Positions 1-35,312 of a stretch of 64,000 nucleotides of DNA are shown in pieces. Position 1 is the first letter of the stretch; each line of letters begins with the position of its first letter. Source of the DNA: Macrotis lagotis (Eukaryota > Chordata > Mammalia > Peramelemorphia > Peramelidae); NCBI RefSeq assembly GCF_037893015.1, contig NC_133660.1:280613067-280677066 (forward strand), read 5' to 3'. The notes under the pieces were generated by a model. The model did not search any database and was not told where the DNA came from. It saw only the letters and a list, made by a program, of their open reading frames with translations. A program made the position numbers and the translations under genes.

Positions 1-2817
1 TAAGAGTGAAACCCTCCCAGTGCCTTAATAACTCTACCTAGCCCTGGCCTGGGACATACAAAGGGCATCGACTCAGGGGCCCATCTGCCAGCAGTAAGTG
101 AGGGCCCAGGACTGGTTGCGCCCTCTGGTTGGAATGGGGAAGTTACTATGCCCTTGAATCTCACAGACTCCTTGAGTCAGTGACTGGAAGGCCTTGGGAG
201 TGTGATAAAGGATGGAATTGACCCATCGAAAGGGGAGAACTGCTTTTTCCTAAGAAACAAAAGCAATAGAGATTTTGGAATAAGACAAGTCCTCCAAGGA
301 GAAGAAACTGTGCTGGAGTAGGGCCTTCCACAATGTGTGGGGCAGTCCACAGTGTGGTAGGGCAGACAGGCCTCCTTTGTCAGACGCCTCCTTTAAAAGT
401 CTACAAGGATCAAGACAGGTGTATCTAGTCCTCAGCTTCAGGTCAGCCACCCTCAAAGCCCATTCATGTGTATTATCTTTTATTATATCATATCATATCA
501 TGTCATATCATATATCATAATATATTCTAATATATTATTCTTATTGGTAATATGGGTTACCTTATGGTCATAAATAAACATTAAATTCCAAGAATGGCCT
601 TTGACAAGATTTTGTTGGGTACTATAGTCTTGAAGAACTACAAGTTTGAATCCCCATGGATGAGGAGGTGGGAATCAAGCCTTGACCCATGAAAAGTACT
701 CCCAGGATACCTCTGGGAAAGGTGGGCCCCCTCGGAGTCAGAGCAATACCTCTGCTACTACATGTCCCATAGGCTTTGTCTCGCCCTTGCCAGGATCACG
801 TGGCCAGTGTGGGTCAGAGGGACTCTGGCCTGCCAAGTTTTGCTGGCAAGGACAGAGCATGTGCCCAAAGTCTCCCAGACTGCTGTTACTGTACAATGTT
901 TACAAATGAATTTGGCCCAGAGACGGACAGTACTGGCAAAGGGCACCAGAGATTTGCCCTTGGGCTCAGGCTTTAGGGGCTCCTCATTTCTCTGAAGTCA
1001 AAAGGAACCCTGGGCATCCTGGTCCCATGTTCTTTGACTCCTGTGCCAAGGCACAGGGATGCCCTTGGTGGGGCTTGAGAAGGACCATCTTTAAAACCTA
1101 GAGACATCGTCTGCAGAGAAATGTTTGATCAACGTTGAGTAGAACTCCTTGGCAGGTTGGGAAACCTCGCCCTGATGGCCAGGCACCATCTGCCAGTAGA
1201 ACCTGTCCCTTCACCCATAGGACAATGGCACCTACTGTCTAGATCCTAGTCAGGTGGAGGAGGAATTGGGGACTCATTCCTCGCATTCTCTCACACCATT
1301 CCCATTTGCAAAATGTTTGACTGTAGCTTAATTGGACTGTAGGTCAGTTTTTACTCTCTGAGTGAACCTTTCTTTTTTGCTTCTAAATGGGAGCCCTGGG
1401 AAAGATCTGAAACATGGAAGGACCTAGGGAAGAGCCTTCTTCCCCTCTCCTCCCTATCACCCCAGACTCATGAGGATGATCTGTGAATACCTGGCTAAGA
1501 GGGCAGGTCCAGGATCCAGAGGCAGAGTAGGCATGTTTTTAAGGGACTCATCTATCCTCTGGAGAAGAAGGAGGAGAAGGTAGACAAAGATGGTGGCTCG
1601 GAAGAATGATTAGCTGCAGGCCTGGCATGTATGGAATCATGGTCCTGATGGCTAGTTTGGAAACTGCCTGACTTTGCCTTTCTTTCCTTTGCCTCCCCAC
1701 TCTGTCTTTACTCTGGCTTCCCTTTACCCTCCCTGGTCAGCCAGCATAGCCCAGGGTGGGTCCCTGCAACCCCATGGAATGAGGGAGCACAAGGAATTTA
1801 GGGCAGGGATCTCCTCCAGCTCTGCTCCTTCACTATACCATCCCGGGAAGTTGGCAGTATTCCTTGAAGATCCTGTGGTCACTTCCAGCCTCCCCATGTG
1901 TGCAGCCATTCAGAACTTCTCTAGGAGAATCAGAGTCCTCCCAGTAGATAAGCCCATTCCACACCTTGCAGGAGTAGAGGACCATGGTTCCCAACAGAAT
2001 GGTCTTCCAGAATGTTCTCTTGACCACGTTCCCTTCTCTTACCCTTCCTCCTTTTACCTTTTTTTTCCTGTATATTTTCCCTGTGAACTCAGATGATTTG
2101 GTTGAATTTTTCCTTCTCTCCGCTCTCTTCTTCCATTTTCTTCCCTTCCAGCTTTCATTTTCCTCCCTTCTGTCTCCCCCTTCCCTTCCCCATGCTCTCC
2201 TTTTGGGGTCTGCTTCTCCTTTGGCCTCTTCCTCTTCTGCTTCGCCTCCTCTACCTCTCCTTCTGTCCCCTATTTTAATCATCTTGGAGAAGTGTTTTCA
2301 AGATTCACTAGTCCTTCTATTCTTCTGTTTCTCAGCTCCCCATCCCCCAATCTGACATGCCCACGGACCTCGTAGGCATCAGGGTCCTTGGCCTGGCCCG
2401 GAACAAGCAGTTTGAAGGAGGTTATATTACTGCCAGTGAAAACCTAGCAAGTCAAGGTCACCTCTAACTCACAGGTGCCAAGTTATTTCGTCTCTCTAGG
2501 GCAATGTGGGACATGAAGTAAGAGATGCTATCCTGTACCTGTGTAGGGAGTTGCCTCTCACAGAAGTACTTTACCCCTATCTCTTTATCTCTGATACCTG
2601 GCAAAGAAAGTGTGAGACTCAGTTCACTCTTACTAGCCTGGATGGCATTCTGCCTCCTCCAGTCAAAGGTCCCTGCTCCCACATCTGAAGGATTGCAATG
2701 ATACCTGTGACATATGTAAAGGCTTCTCCTGGGTGATTTCTTCTACCCAATCTTCCTGAGCATTTACAAGTGAATTTTTTTCCTTGTTCTTTGTCCCATA
2801 TCCTGACCCCTCCTTAG
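1..2817 (+). other. CPT1A intron (3' part)
   Basis: No exon recognised on either strand. It contains a short TATCA-type microsatellite (485-517) and a long pyrimidine-rich stretch (about 2030-2280), which creates spurious open frames on both strands. Confidence 0.8.
485..517. repeat. (TATCA)n microsatellite
   Basis: Imperfect 5-bp repeats of atatc/tcata type, followed by AT-rich sequence. Confidence 0.7.
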
Positions 2818-28571
<25,754 letters not shown>

Positions 28572-28831
28572 TTCCAGTTATCCCATCATGGAAAAAATGG
28601 AACTCTTCTGAGAAACCAAATAAGACTAGACATTGCATTCCCTTTTGTAGTCGAGGGTAGAAGTTGCTCTTTTCCAGAGAGGATTTTGTCCCTGGGTGTT
28701 TTTTTTTTAAATATATCTATAGAAAGAAAGTCGATAATATTATGTGAAGACATGTAATTTTGCTCCTTCTAATGTGTCCTAATTATGTGAATGCTTGATT
28801 TTTCTCTAAAAATCTTTGTTTGCTTCAATTT

Positions 28832-28837
28832 AATAAA
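28832..28837 (+). terminator. Proximal AATAAA poly(A) signal, CPT1A
   Basis: AATAAA 260 nt after the stop, within taataaatgaagg. No clear GT-rich element follows closely, so use is uncertain. Confidence 0.4.
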
Positions 28838-29177
28838 TGAAGGGTTTGAAGTATTGTCAAATTAATGTAAGTAGAGGAATTTTGATGTAATATATGTTGG
28901 GAGCAGAAATATCATGTTTCCTCAGTTGTGACTGTATATCTGGTACGTTCAGGCCTTTAACACCCATGATCAGAACAGTTATGTATACATTATATATTTT
29001 TAAATTGTTTAAATTAGAAGTGTAACTGGTGGACGTAGCCATGCTCTGCACTAACCCAGAATGGGGCAGCTCTTTGGAACAAGCTTTTTTGCCATGATGG
29101 ATAACTCGGCTACTTACACTACCTAAGACAATAACAGCCCCTTGAATTTCCTTCATCTCAAGTTTTATTGATATGCA

Positions 29178-29183
29178 AATAAA
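29178..29183 (+). terminator. Internal AATAAA poly(A) signal, CPT1A
   Basis: AATAAA within atgcaaataaacc, followed by ttgagtgtatttataac, a modest GT-rich stretch. A possible alternative end. Confidence 0.35.
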
Positions 29184-29670
29184 CCTTGAGTGTATTTATA
29201 ACCCCAGTGCCTTAAAAATGGAAGGCCCTAAACACAAGAAAAGTCTTACTTGATTGAATGATGACTATCAAGTCTATTATTGATTTGTGGGATTACTAAT
29301 TCCATTCTCTCATTTTTTTTTTCTATTTGGGTTCAGTTCTGAAATGAGTTCGTTAGCAGAGTATGAACCACCCTTTACAGGCAGGTTTATGGGTCTGGTT
29401 TTCTTCTCCCACAAAGAATCCAACTTCATTGTGAGAGAAAGAAAGGCCACATCAATCAGCTTTCCCTGTTTGGGAACCCTCCTCCCAAAAGTGGGAGAAC
29501 GGCATTGGCCAGTGGAGCAGATTAACCATCGCCTCCGTGTTGGCCATTGTCAGACAGAGGATGATGGGAAGAGAGGGAAGAAAAGCAGAGCAGAGGGAAC
29601 CCAAATGATAGCAAGTAGAACCTCCTCACCCCCACAGGATTGTTTTTAGACTTTAAGTGATGAGATCAAG

Positions 29671-29803
29671 AGAAAACACAAGAAAACAAACAAAACCCCA
29701 TACCCTCTCATTCCCAAAGGAAGACAGTACAAGGATGAAATGACCTAGAACCTAGAATCTGTGAGTGCAGGAATAGGAGTTGACTTCATGAGGAAGGATC
29801 CAG
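29671..29803 (+). repeat. Direct duplication, copy A (in CPT1A 3'UTR)
   Basis: From agaaaacacaagaaaac to aggaaggatccag. It matches 31398-31531 along its whole length with scattered mismatches and small indels, and diverges abruptly on both sides. Confidence 0.85.
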
Positions 29804-30386
29804 TTGATTTTTGTTTTAATCCTCTCTGGCTTTAAAACCAGAACTGAAGGATCAGGAAACTCAATGACCACTGCCACTGGACTGGACTGACCGTGTGTTT
29901 TCTTCCAGCGGTGGGTTTCGTTTGGCATCTCATCACCTGGCCCTGCTTGGGTTCACCTCCTCAGAGAGGTGGGCTCTCCAGATATACATAGAATACCTGG
30001 AGCCAATGGAAGGAACCTGCTGAAAAGCATGTGCAGATTTAGCATGTTTATATTGTACTGGAGGCATCCCACTCAAATGGGCCGAAGACAGGTTTTTTTT
30101 TTCTTTTTTCAAAGTAAAAATAAAAGGATTGAATGTAGTATCTGGGCAAAAACAATCATGAGAAAAAGCCTCTACTACAGGCACCCTTGACTGAGACCAC
30201 TGCAAGCAGCTTTCTGACTGGAGGAATCGTGCACTATTTCTATTGACCACTGACCCATCTGTATTAAAATAACACTTCAATGTGTATTAGCTTGTAGGAG
30301 AGATTTTATTATTAAAACTAGTGTTTGGGCTTGACTCTCAGGTTTTAAGTGTTTCAAATGTAATTGTAGTTAATCAGAGCAGTTAT

Positions 30387-30394
30387 CAATGCAA
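30387..30394 (+). promoter_or_regulatory. Candidate miR-33 target site in CPT1A 3'UTR
   Basis: CAATGCAA is the exact complement of miR-33 nucleotides 2-8 with A opposite position 1, an 8-mer site. CPT1A is an established miR-33 target in humans. The site sits in an AU-rich context 240 nt from the inferred 3' end, which favours function. Confidence 0.55.
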
Positions 30395-30627
30395 CTTTAT
30401 ATTCTTTAAGAGAATAGAAATATAATTGGCAGCGTCTGTTAGTATTGTATTTGTTGAAAGGGACAGGAAGAGTGTTATGTATTTAATTTTTATTTAGAAG
30501 AGGGCCAGATTCTTAATGGAGATGTGGTTTATATTCATTGCTTTCTTGGAATGTCCACTGCATGTAAATAGAATATGCCCTTCGGGATGTAAATCTTGGA
30601 AATGCTTCATGAATGTAGGCTCACATT

Positions 30628-30633
30628 AATAAA
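30628..30633 (+). terminator. Distal AATAAA poly(A) signal, likely main CPT1A 3' end
   Basis: AATAAA within cacattaataaagaaat. It is followed 28-40 nt later by a GT-rich element (tgtctgttgggtgcc), the usual cleavage-site layout. Cleavage is expected at about 30645-30660. Confidence 0.7.
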
Positions 30634-31070
30634 GAAATTAACCTCAGTCTTCAATGGTACTGTCTGTTGGGTGCCTTTCCCAGTGGGGTGGGGTGGTTTA
30701 TAATCTTCATATCACCCCACATGTCCCAGGCTCAGACTTCCCAGCAATCTCCACCATATCAGGATATAACAAGAACCCAGTTAGGAAAAAGGTTTCTGAA
30801 AAACCGTTTGACTCTTCAAAGGTCTTTGATCCAACCATGCCACTAGTGACCATAAACTCCAAAGAGATCAGAGACAGAAAAGGGCACGCCTCGATACAGC
30901 AGGGTCCCCGCCAGCACTTGTGTTAAACATCCTAAACCACTGAACAAATTGTAGTCATAAGATCATAGCTTTAGGGTTGGTATACGTAGTGCTCATCTTG
31001 TCCCGTGGACTAGAAATGGACATCATTGACCAAAGTCACATGGGTCATAGAGCAGGAATTTGGTGATGCC

Positions 31071-31300
31071 ATATTTGTTGTTCATCACTCATTTCAATCA
31101 TGACCCCATTTGGGGTTTTCTTGGTAAAAATACTAGAGAGGTTTGCCAGCTCATTTCCTCATTTTTAAGATGAGGAAACTGAGGCAAACAGCATTAAGTG
31201 ACTTGTCCAGGGTCTCACAACTAGTGTCTGAGACTGAATTTGAACTCAGGTCTTCCTAATCTCAGGCCCACCACTCTATTCCCTGGGCCACCTGGCTCTA
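31071..31300 (-). mobile_element. CORE-type marsupial SINE
   Basis: Reverse copy: tttgttgttcatcactc, ccccatttggggttttcttg, gatgaggaaactgaggcaaa, gaatttgaactcagg, ccacctggct. Confidence 0.85.
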
Positions 31301-31397
31301 AAATTTGGCTCCAAATCCATTGTGTTGTCTATCATATCTTGGGGATTTCATGGAAAATTGCAGTACATTTGAAATGACAAAGCCTTGTTTCAGAAAA

Positions 31398-31531
31398 AGA
31401 GAAAACACAACAAAACAAACAACCCCCCATACCCTCTCCTTCCCAAAGGAAGATAGTGCAAGGGTATGAAATGACCTAGAACCTAGAATCTGAGTGCAGG
31501 GATAGAGTTGATTTCATGAGGGAGGATCCAG
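31398..31531 (+). repeat. Direct duplication, copy B (intergenic)
   Basis: From agaaaacacaacaaaac to ggaggatccag. The shared core includes gaaatgacctagaacctag. Same orientation as copy A, 1.7 kb downstream. Confidence 0.85.
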
Positions 31532-32049
31532 AAAAACATGAGAATTATATGAACTGATTCAAAATAGAACACAATCATTTTACACAATTGTGCTGATGAA
31601 AACACTAAAGGGCTCCTGACCCTAGTTCAATTGCAACACCCAGGCTTGGTCCCAAAGAGCAGGAAGAGAAGGGGGGTGGGGATAAATCTTGCATTCCCTC
31701 AGCATGGCCTCCATTCGACCATGGAGGGAGGGTTGGATGGGGATGGGGAAGTGGCTTACCTGAAATGAAAAACAAAAACCATTAATAGAGCATTAAAAAA
31801 TAAAATAGGACCTGAGATCTTTTCCATCTTAAAAAGACCCGGAGCTGCCCTTAAATGGCGAACATTAAGCATCTTCTCCAGGCTATGGGCTAGACAGTGA
31901 TAAGAGGACAAGGCACCCAGCCTGAAAAGAGTTTGTGTTCTGGGGGTGAGGGGTGGGGTGGGGATGTGCTAGGGGGAGTAGACAGCATGAATACACGTGA
32001 TGGCGCGCTTGGGTGGTTTAATGGATGGTTTCAATGGGCCTCAGGCATT

Positions 32050-32208
32050 TTCTTCTGTGTGACCCTGGGCAAGTCACTTCACCCTATTTGACTTGGTTCC
32101 TCACCTGTGAAATGAGCTGGAGAAGGAAATGGCAAACCACTCTGGGTGTCTTGGTCAAGAAAACCCCCAATGGGTCAGACCATTGAAATGACTCAACATC
32201 AAAAATTA
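32050..32208 (+). mobile_element. CORE-type SINE, 3' part
   Basis: Forward copy lacking the tRNA-like head: gtgtgaccctgggcaagtca, gaaatgagctggagaagg, ggcaaaccactc, then a degraded 3' end (atgactcaacatcaaaa). Confidence 0.8.
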
Positions 32209-32939
32209 CCCATAATGTGTCTTTGGCCCCGCTTCTCTGCATCAGTTCGTCCAAATCTTCTCATGTTTCTCTGAAGTTTTCTCATTCACTAGTTGATATT
32301 CTTCTGGTGGCTGGGTGGGGGTGGAATTCAGGCATAGATAAGTGAATCTGAGGAAATCATTAAGAGAGCAAAGGGGATCCAAATAGAAAGGAGGAAACAA
32401 TCCTAGAAAGGAGCCTGGGGCTCCTGGATGGGAGATGAAGGGCAGGAGGGGAAGCTGGGCAAAGGAACAGCCGCGGGGCTGTGTTTGTGCATCAATATGG
32501 AGTGACTGAAGGGAAGTGATGACCTTCTGGAAAGGAGCCTGTGTGCGGAGCTTTGCTATCTATGGCAGAGGCCAGGCTTTGGAGCCCCAGGTGCCGAGTT
32601 CAAATCCCAGCTCTGACGCCAGGGGATCACAAACCCTCCTTGGCCTTCACTTTCTTTGCACAGGACAGTGGTCTGGGCTGCACCCTTCATTGCCAGGATC
32701 CACAGGCCTTTTTCTCCAATCTCCTAGAGCCGGTCCCCTCCTGCAGAGGAGGTGGAGGTTCCTGCTGCCTCTACAACTGAGGGCAGATGCCCTGGCTCCA
32801 GGCCTGGCCCCAGACCAGACGGTGGTCGCCCAGTCGGCCAGCGTGACGTCTCCACTCTCCCTGGCTGGGCCAGCCTGGCTCCCTGCAGCTTCTCACACGT
32901 GCTCTTGACCTGTCTAGTAGAGACTGACCCCCCGCCCCG

Positions 32940-33425
32940 TGGTCTGTGTCCAGTGTAGACCACCCCCGTGACCTGTGTCCAGTGTAGACCAGTCCCATGG
33001 CCTGTGTCCGGTGTAGACCACCCCTGTGGCCTGTGTCCGGTGTAGACCATCCCCATGGCCTGTGTCCGGTGTAGACCACCCCCGTGGCCTGTGTCCAATG
33101 TAGACCAGTCCCGTGGCCTGTGTCCGGTGTAGACCACCCCTGTGGCCTGTGTCCAGTGTAGATCAGTCCCATGGCCTGTGTCTAGTGTAGACCAGCCCTG
33201 TAGCCAATATGTAGTATAGACCATCCCCATGGCCTGTGTCCGGCATAGACCACCCCCGTGGCCCGTGTCCGGCGCAGACCACCCCGTGGCCCGTGTCCGG
33301 CGCAGACCACCCCCGTGGCCCGTGTCCGGCGCAGACCACCCCCGTGGCCTGTGTCCGGCGCAGACCACCCCCGGAGCCAATATGTGGTGTAGACGCGCCA
33401 CTCGCCCCCCGTGTGCAGTGTAGAC
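32940..33425. repeat. 29-bp minisatellite, about 16 units
   Basis: Tandem units of 28-31 bp beginning accacccc or accagtccc, with the core gtggcctgtgtcc and ending ggtgtag or ggcgcag. Early units are TpG-rich and later ones (from about 33240) CpG-rich. Two units (about 33189-33217 and 33363-33391) carry a variant core agccaatatg containing CCAAT. The array lies immediately upstream of the TESMIN promoter region. Confidence 0.92.
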
Positions 33426-33457
33426 ACCCCAGACCTGCCCCTCCCCCAGGCAGGCCT

Positions 33458-33467
33458 GTCACGTGAC
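33458..33467. promoter_or_regulatory. Palindromic E-box
   Basis: GTCACGTGAC, a perfect 10-bp palindrome of the USF/MiT class, at the border between the 29-bp minisatellite and the GC-rich TESMIN promoter region. Confidence 0.55.
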
Positions 33468-33543
33468 AAGGAGCCGCCTCCGCCCGCGGCGCCCTCCCGT
33501 CTACATGGAAAACTCGGTATTTTTCTCCTTGGGGTCCAAGTTG

Positions 33544-33650
33544 CCCAGCCCAGCCCCCAGCCCCCAGCCCCCAGCCCCCAGCCCCCAGCCCCCAGCCCCC
33601 CAGCCCCCCAGCCCAGCCCCCAGCCCAGCCCCCAGCCCCCAGCCCCCCAT
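33544..33650. repeat. (CCCCCAG)n tract, G-quadruplex-prone
   Basis: About fifteen runs of 3-6 C separated by AG, mostly with a 7-bp period. The minus strand reads GGGGGCT repeats, which meet the usual G4 rule of four G-runs with short loops. Confidence 0.9.
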
Positions 33651-33699
33651 GGATAAGGAAACTGAGGCCCAAGGGGGGGCTTAAGACCCCCAGCTGGGG

Positions 33700-34050
33700 T
33701 CTGAGCCCGGATTCCGGGTCCCCGGGGCTTCTCTGAACCCAGCGGGGGGCTCCCGGGCAGGAGTGCGGGGTCCCCCTGCCCTCCCCAGGCCTCGCCCACC
33801 CCCCATGCCCAGCGGCCCCGCCCCTCCCCCAACGGTTGCCCTGGGCTCCGCGGGCGCGCGCGGGGCGGTTGGTGCGGGCGCGCTCCCGGGGGGCACGCTC
33901 CCGGGGCGCGCTCCCGGGGGCCGCGGGCACGCGCCGGGGCGGCGGGAGCGCGCTCTGAGCGGCCGCCCTTCCTCCCCCCGCGGTGGGTCCCCCCCCGCCC
34001 CGTGGGGGCCGCGAAGACCACTGAGACAGAATGGGGCCAGGCAGAAGCCG
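33700..34050 (+). promoter_or_regulatory. CpG-island-like promoter region of TESMIN
   Basis: Extremely GC- and CpG-rich (gggcgcgcgcggggcgg, ctcccggggcgcgctcccgg), with several GC boxes and no TATA box. It is 0.7-1.0 kb upstream of the first coding exon of TESMIN, so it is the likely promoter and site of a 5'UTR exon. I cannot place the start site or the exon 1 donor from sequence alone. Confidence 0.6.
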
Positions 34051-34061
34051 AGACCCTCGGG

Positions 34062-34676
34062 GCTGCCCCTGGCAGTGTGCCCCCCGCCCCTGGCAGTGTG
34101 CCCCCCGCCCCTGGCAGTGTGCCCCCATCCCAGAAGTGTGCCCCCCGCCCCAGAAGTGTGCCCCCGCCCCTGGCAGTGTGCCCCCCCACCCCTGGCAGTG
34201 TGCCCCCCGCCCCTGGCAGTGTGCCCCCCGCCCCTGGCAGTGTGCCCCCACCCCTGGCAGTGTGCCCCCCGCCCCGGAAGCGTACCCCCCCGCCCCTGGC
34301 AGTGTGCCCCCGCCCCTGGCAGTGTGCCCCCACCCCTGGCAGTGTGCCCCCCGCCCCTGGCAGTGTGCCCCCATCCCAGAAGTGTGCCCCCCGCCCCAGA
34401 AGTGTGCCCCCCGCCCCTGGCAGTGTGCCCCCGCCCCAGAAGTGTGCCCCCGCCCCTGGCAGTGTGCCCCCACCCCTGGCAGTGTGCCCCCCGCCCCGGA
34501 AGCGTACCCCCCGCCCCTGGCAGTGTGCCCCCGCCCCTGGCAGTGTGCCCCCGCCCCTGGTGGCATGTCTCCCACCCCTGGCAGTGTGCCCCCCGCCCCA
34601 GAAGTGTGCCCCCACCCCCTGGCAGTGTGCCCCCACCCCCTGGCAGCGCGTCCCCCACCCCTGGCATTTGGGACAG
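34062..34676. repeat. 20-22 bp GC-box minisatellite, about 29 units
   Basis: Units of type ccccgcccctggcagtgtg, with two main variants: tggcagtgtg and agaagtgtg. A rarer ggaagcgta variant occurs at 34276 and 34498. A block of about 11-12 units is repeated (a catcccagaag junction at 34125 and again at 34371), so there is a higher-order repeat of about 220-245 bp. Most units carry CCCCGCCCC, an Sp1/KLF GC box. The array ends 80 bp before the first TESMIN coding exon. Confidence 0.95.
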
Positions 34677-34754
34677 TTGTCTGGCCCAGGGTGGGCCGGG
34701 GAGAAGCCCTTTGGGGCCCATTTCAGAGCCCCTTGGGGTTCCCTTGTTTTGCAG

Positions 34755-35312
34755 ATGAAAGGCTTGCTGGGAAGAAAAGCGATTTTGGACAAAGAGAAGT
34801 GTGGAGAGGAGCAGTTCAAGATGTCCTCGGTGGAGCTGGAGGAGCAGCCCCTCCTCGGGGGGATGCCAAGCGCCGAAGACGAGATCGTGACGGAGATGTT
34901 CAGCCAAGAGAGTCCCTTCATTTCCGAAAACATGGCCCTGAAAAGCTCGGCCATGTGCAAGCAGGAGGAGGAGGAAGATTTCCACTCCTTCAAAGAGGCC
35001 TACTTCTCCGCGGACCCCCGGGAGCCGCTGCTGCACCCCTTCAACCCCCCCCTCAGTGCCGACTGCGGTGGCAAGGTGAAGGTGGAGGAGAACCCCGACG
35101 ACGAGATCCTGGAAGACTATGCCAGCCTGCCCGAGCTCAACCCCCTGGAGGAGACCATGCTGCCCTCGCCTTCCCAGCTGCAGCTGCCTGCCTACAACGT
35201 CCACTTCCTGTCCTCCCTGAGGACCCAGCACAGGACCCCCCCCAGCATCCTGCCCCTGGGAGCCTGGGCGGCCCGGGAAGGAGCGGCCCACCACAACGTC
35301 CGGGTGATTCCG
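34755..35312 (+). CDS. TESMIN: TESMIN first coding exon
   Basis: 558 nt from an ATG lying directly after a good acceptor (ccttgttttgcag) to donor GTAAGA, phase 0. A second in-frame ATG at 34821 (tcaagATGt, A at -3) begins [17 protein letters not shown] and fits the human N-terminus better. The 22 residues between ([20 protein letters not shown]...) may be a lineage-specific extension or 5'UTR. The exon is acidic ([20 protein letters not shown]). The placement of an upstream noncoding exon is inferred. Confidence 0.85.

Larger units (their letters stand above)
28572..30655 (+). other. CPT1A: CPT1A 3'UTR (inferred extent)
   Basis: About 2.1 kb after the stop, ending roughly 20 nt past the AATAAA at 30628-30633. 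AT-rich, with ATTTA motifs near 30475-30500, a perfect miR-33 8-mer site at 30387-30394, and one half of a 134-bp direct duplication (29671-29803). Two internal AATAAA hexamers (28832 and 29178) could give shorter forms. The extent is inferred from signals and from the long 3'UTR known for human CPT1A. Confidence 0.7.
30656..32939. other. CPT1A-TESMIN intergenic region
   Basis: Holds SINE remnants (31071-31300, 32050-32208, and a faint one near 32580-32650 with gttcaaatccc) and duplication copy B. No gene seen on either strand. Confidence 0.7.

Noticed and set aside
1833-2282. 149-codon minus-strand Lys/Arg/Glu-rich frame
   Set aside because: Product of a polypyrimidine stretch; low-complexity charge pattern only.
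32724-33401. 225-codon minus-strand frame with TGHRPRGWSTPD-type repeats
   Set aside because: It is the translation of the 29-bp minisatellite. A 29-bp unit rotates through all three frames, which explains the pseudo-pattern. No start context or splice support.
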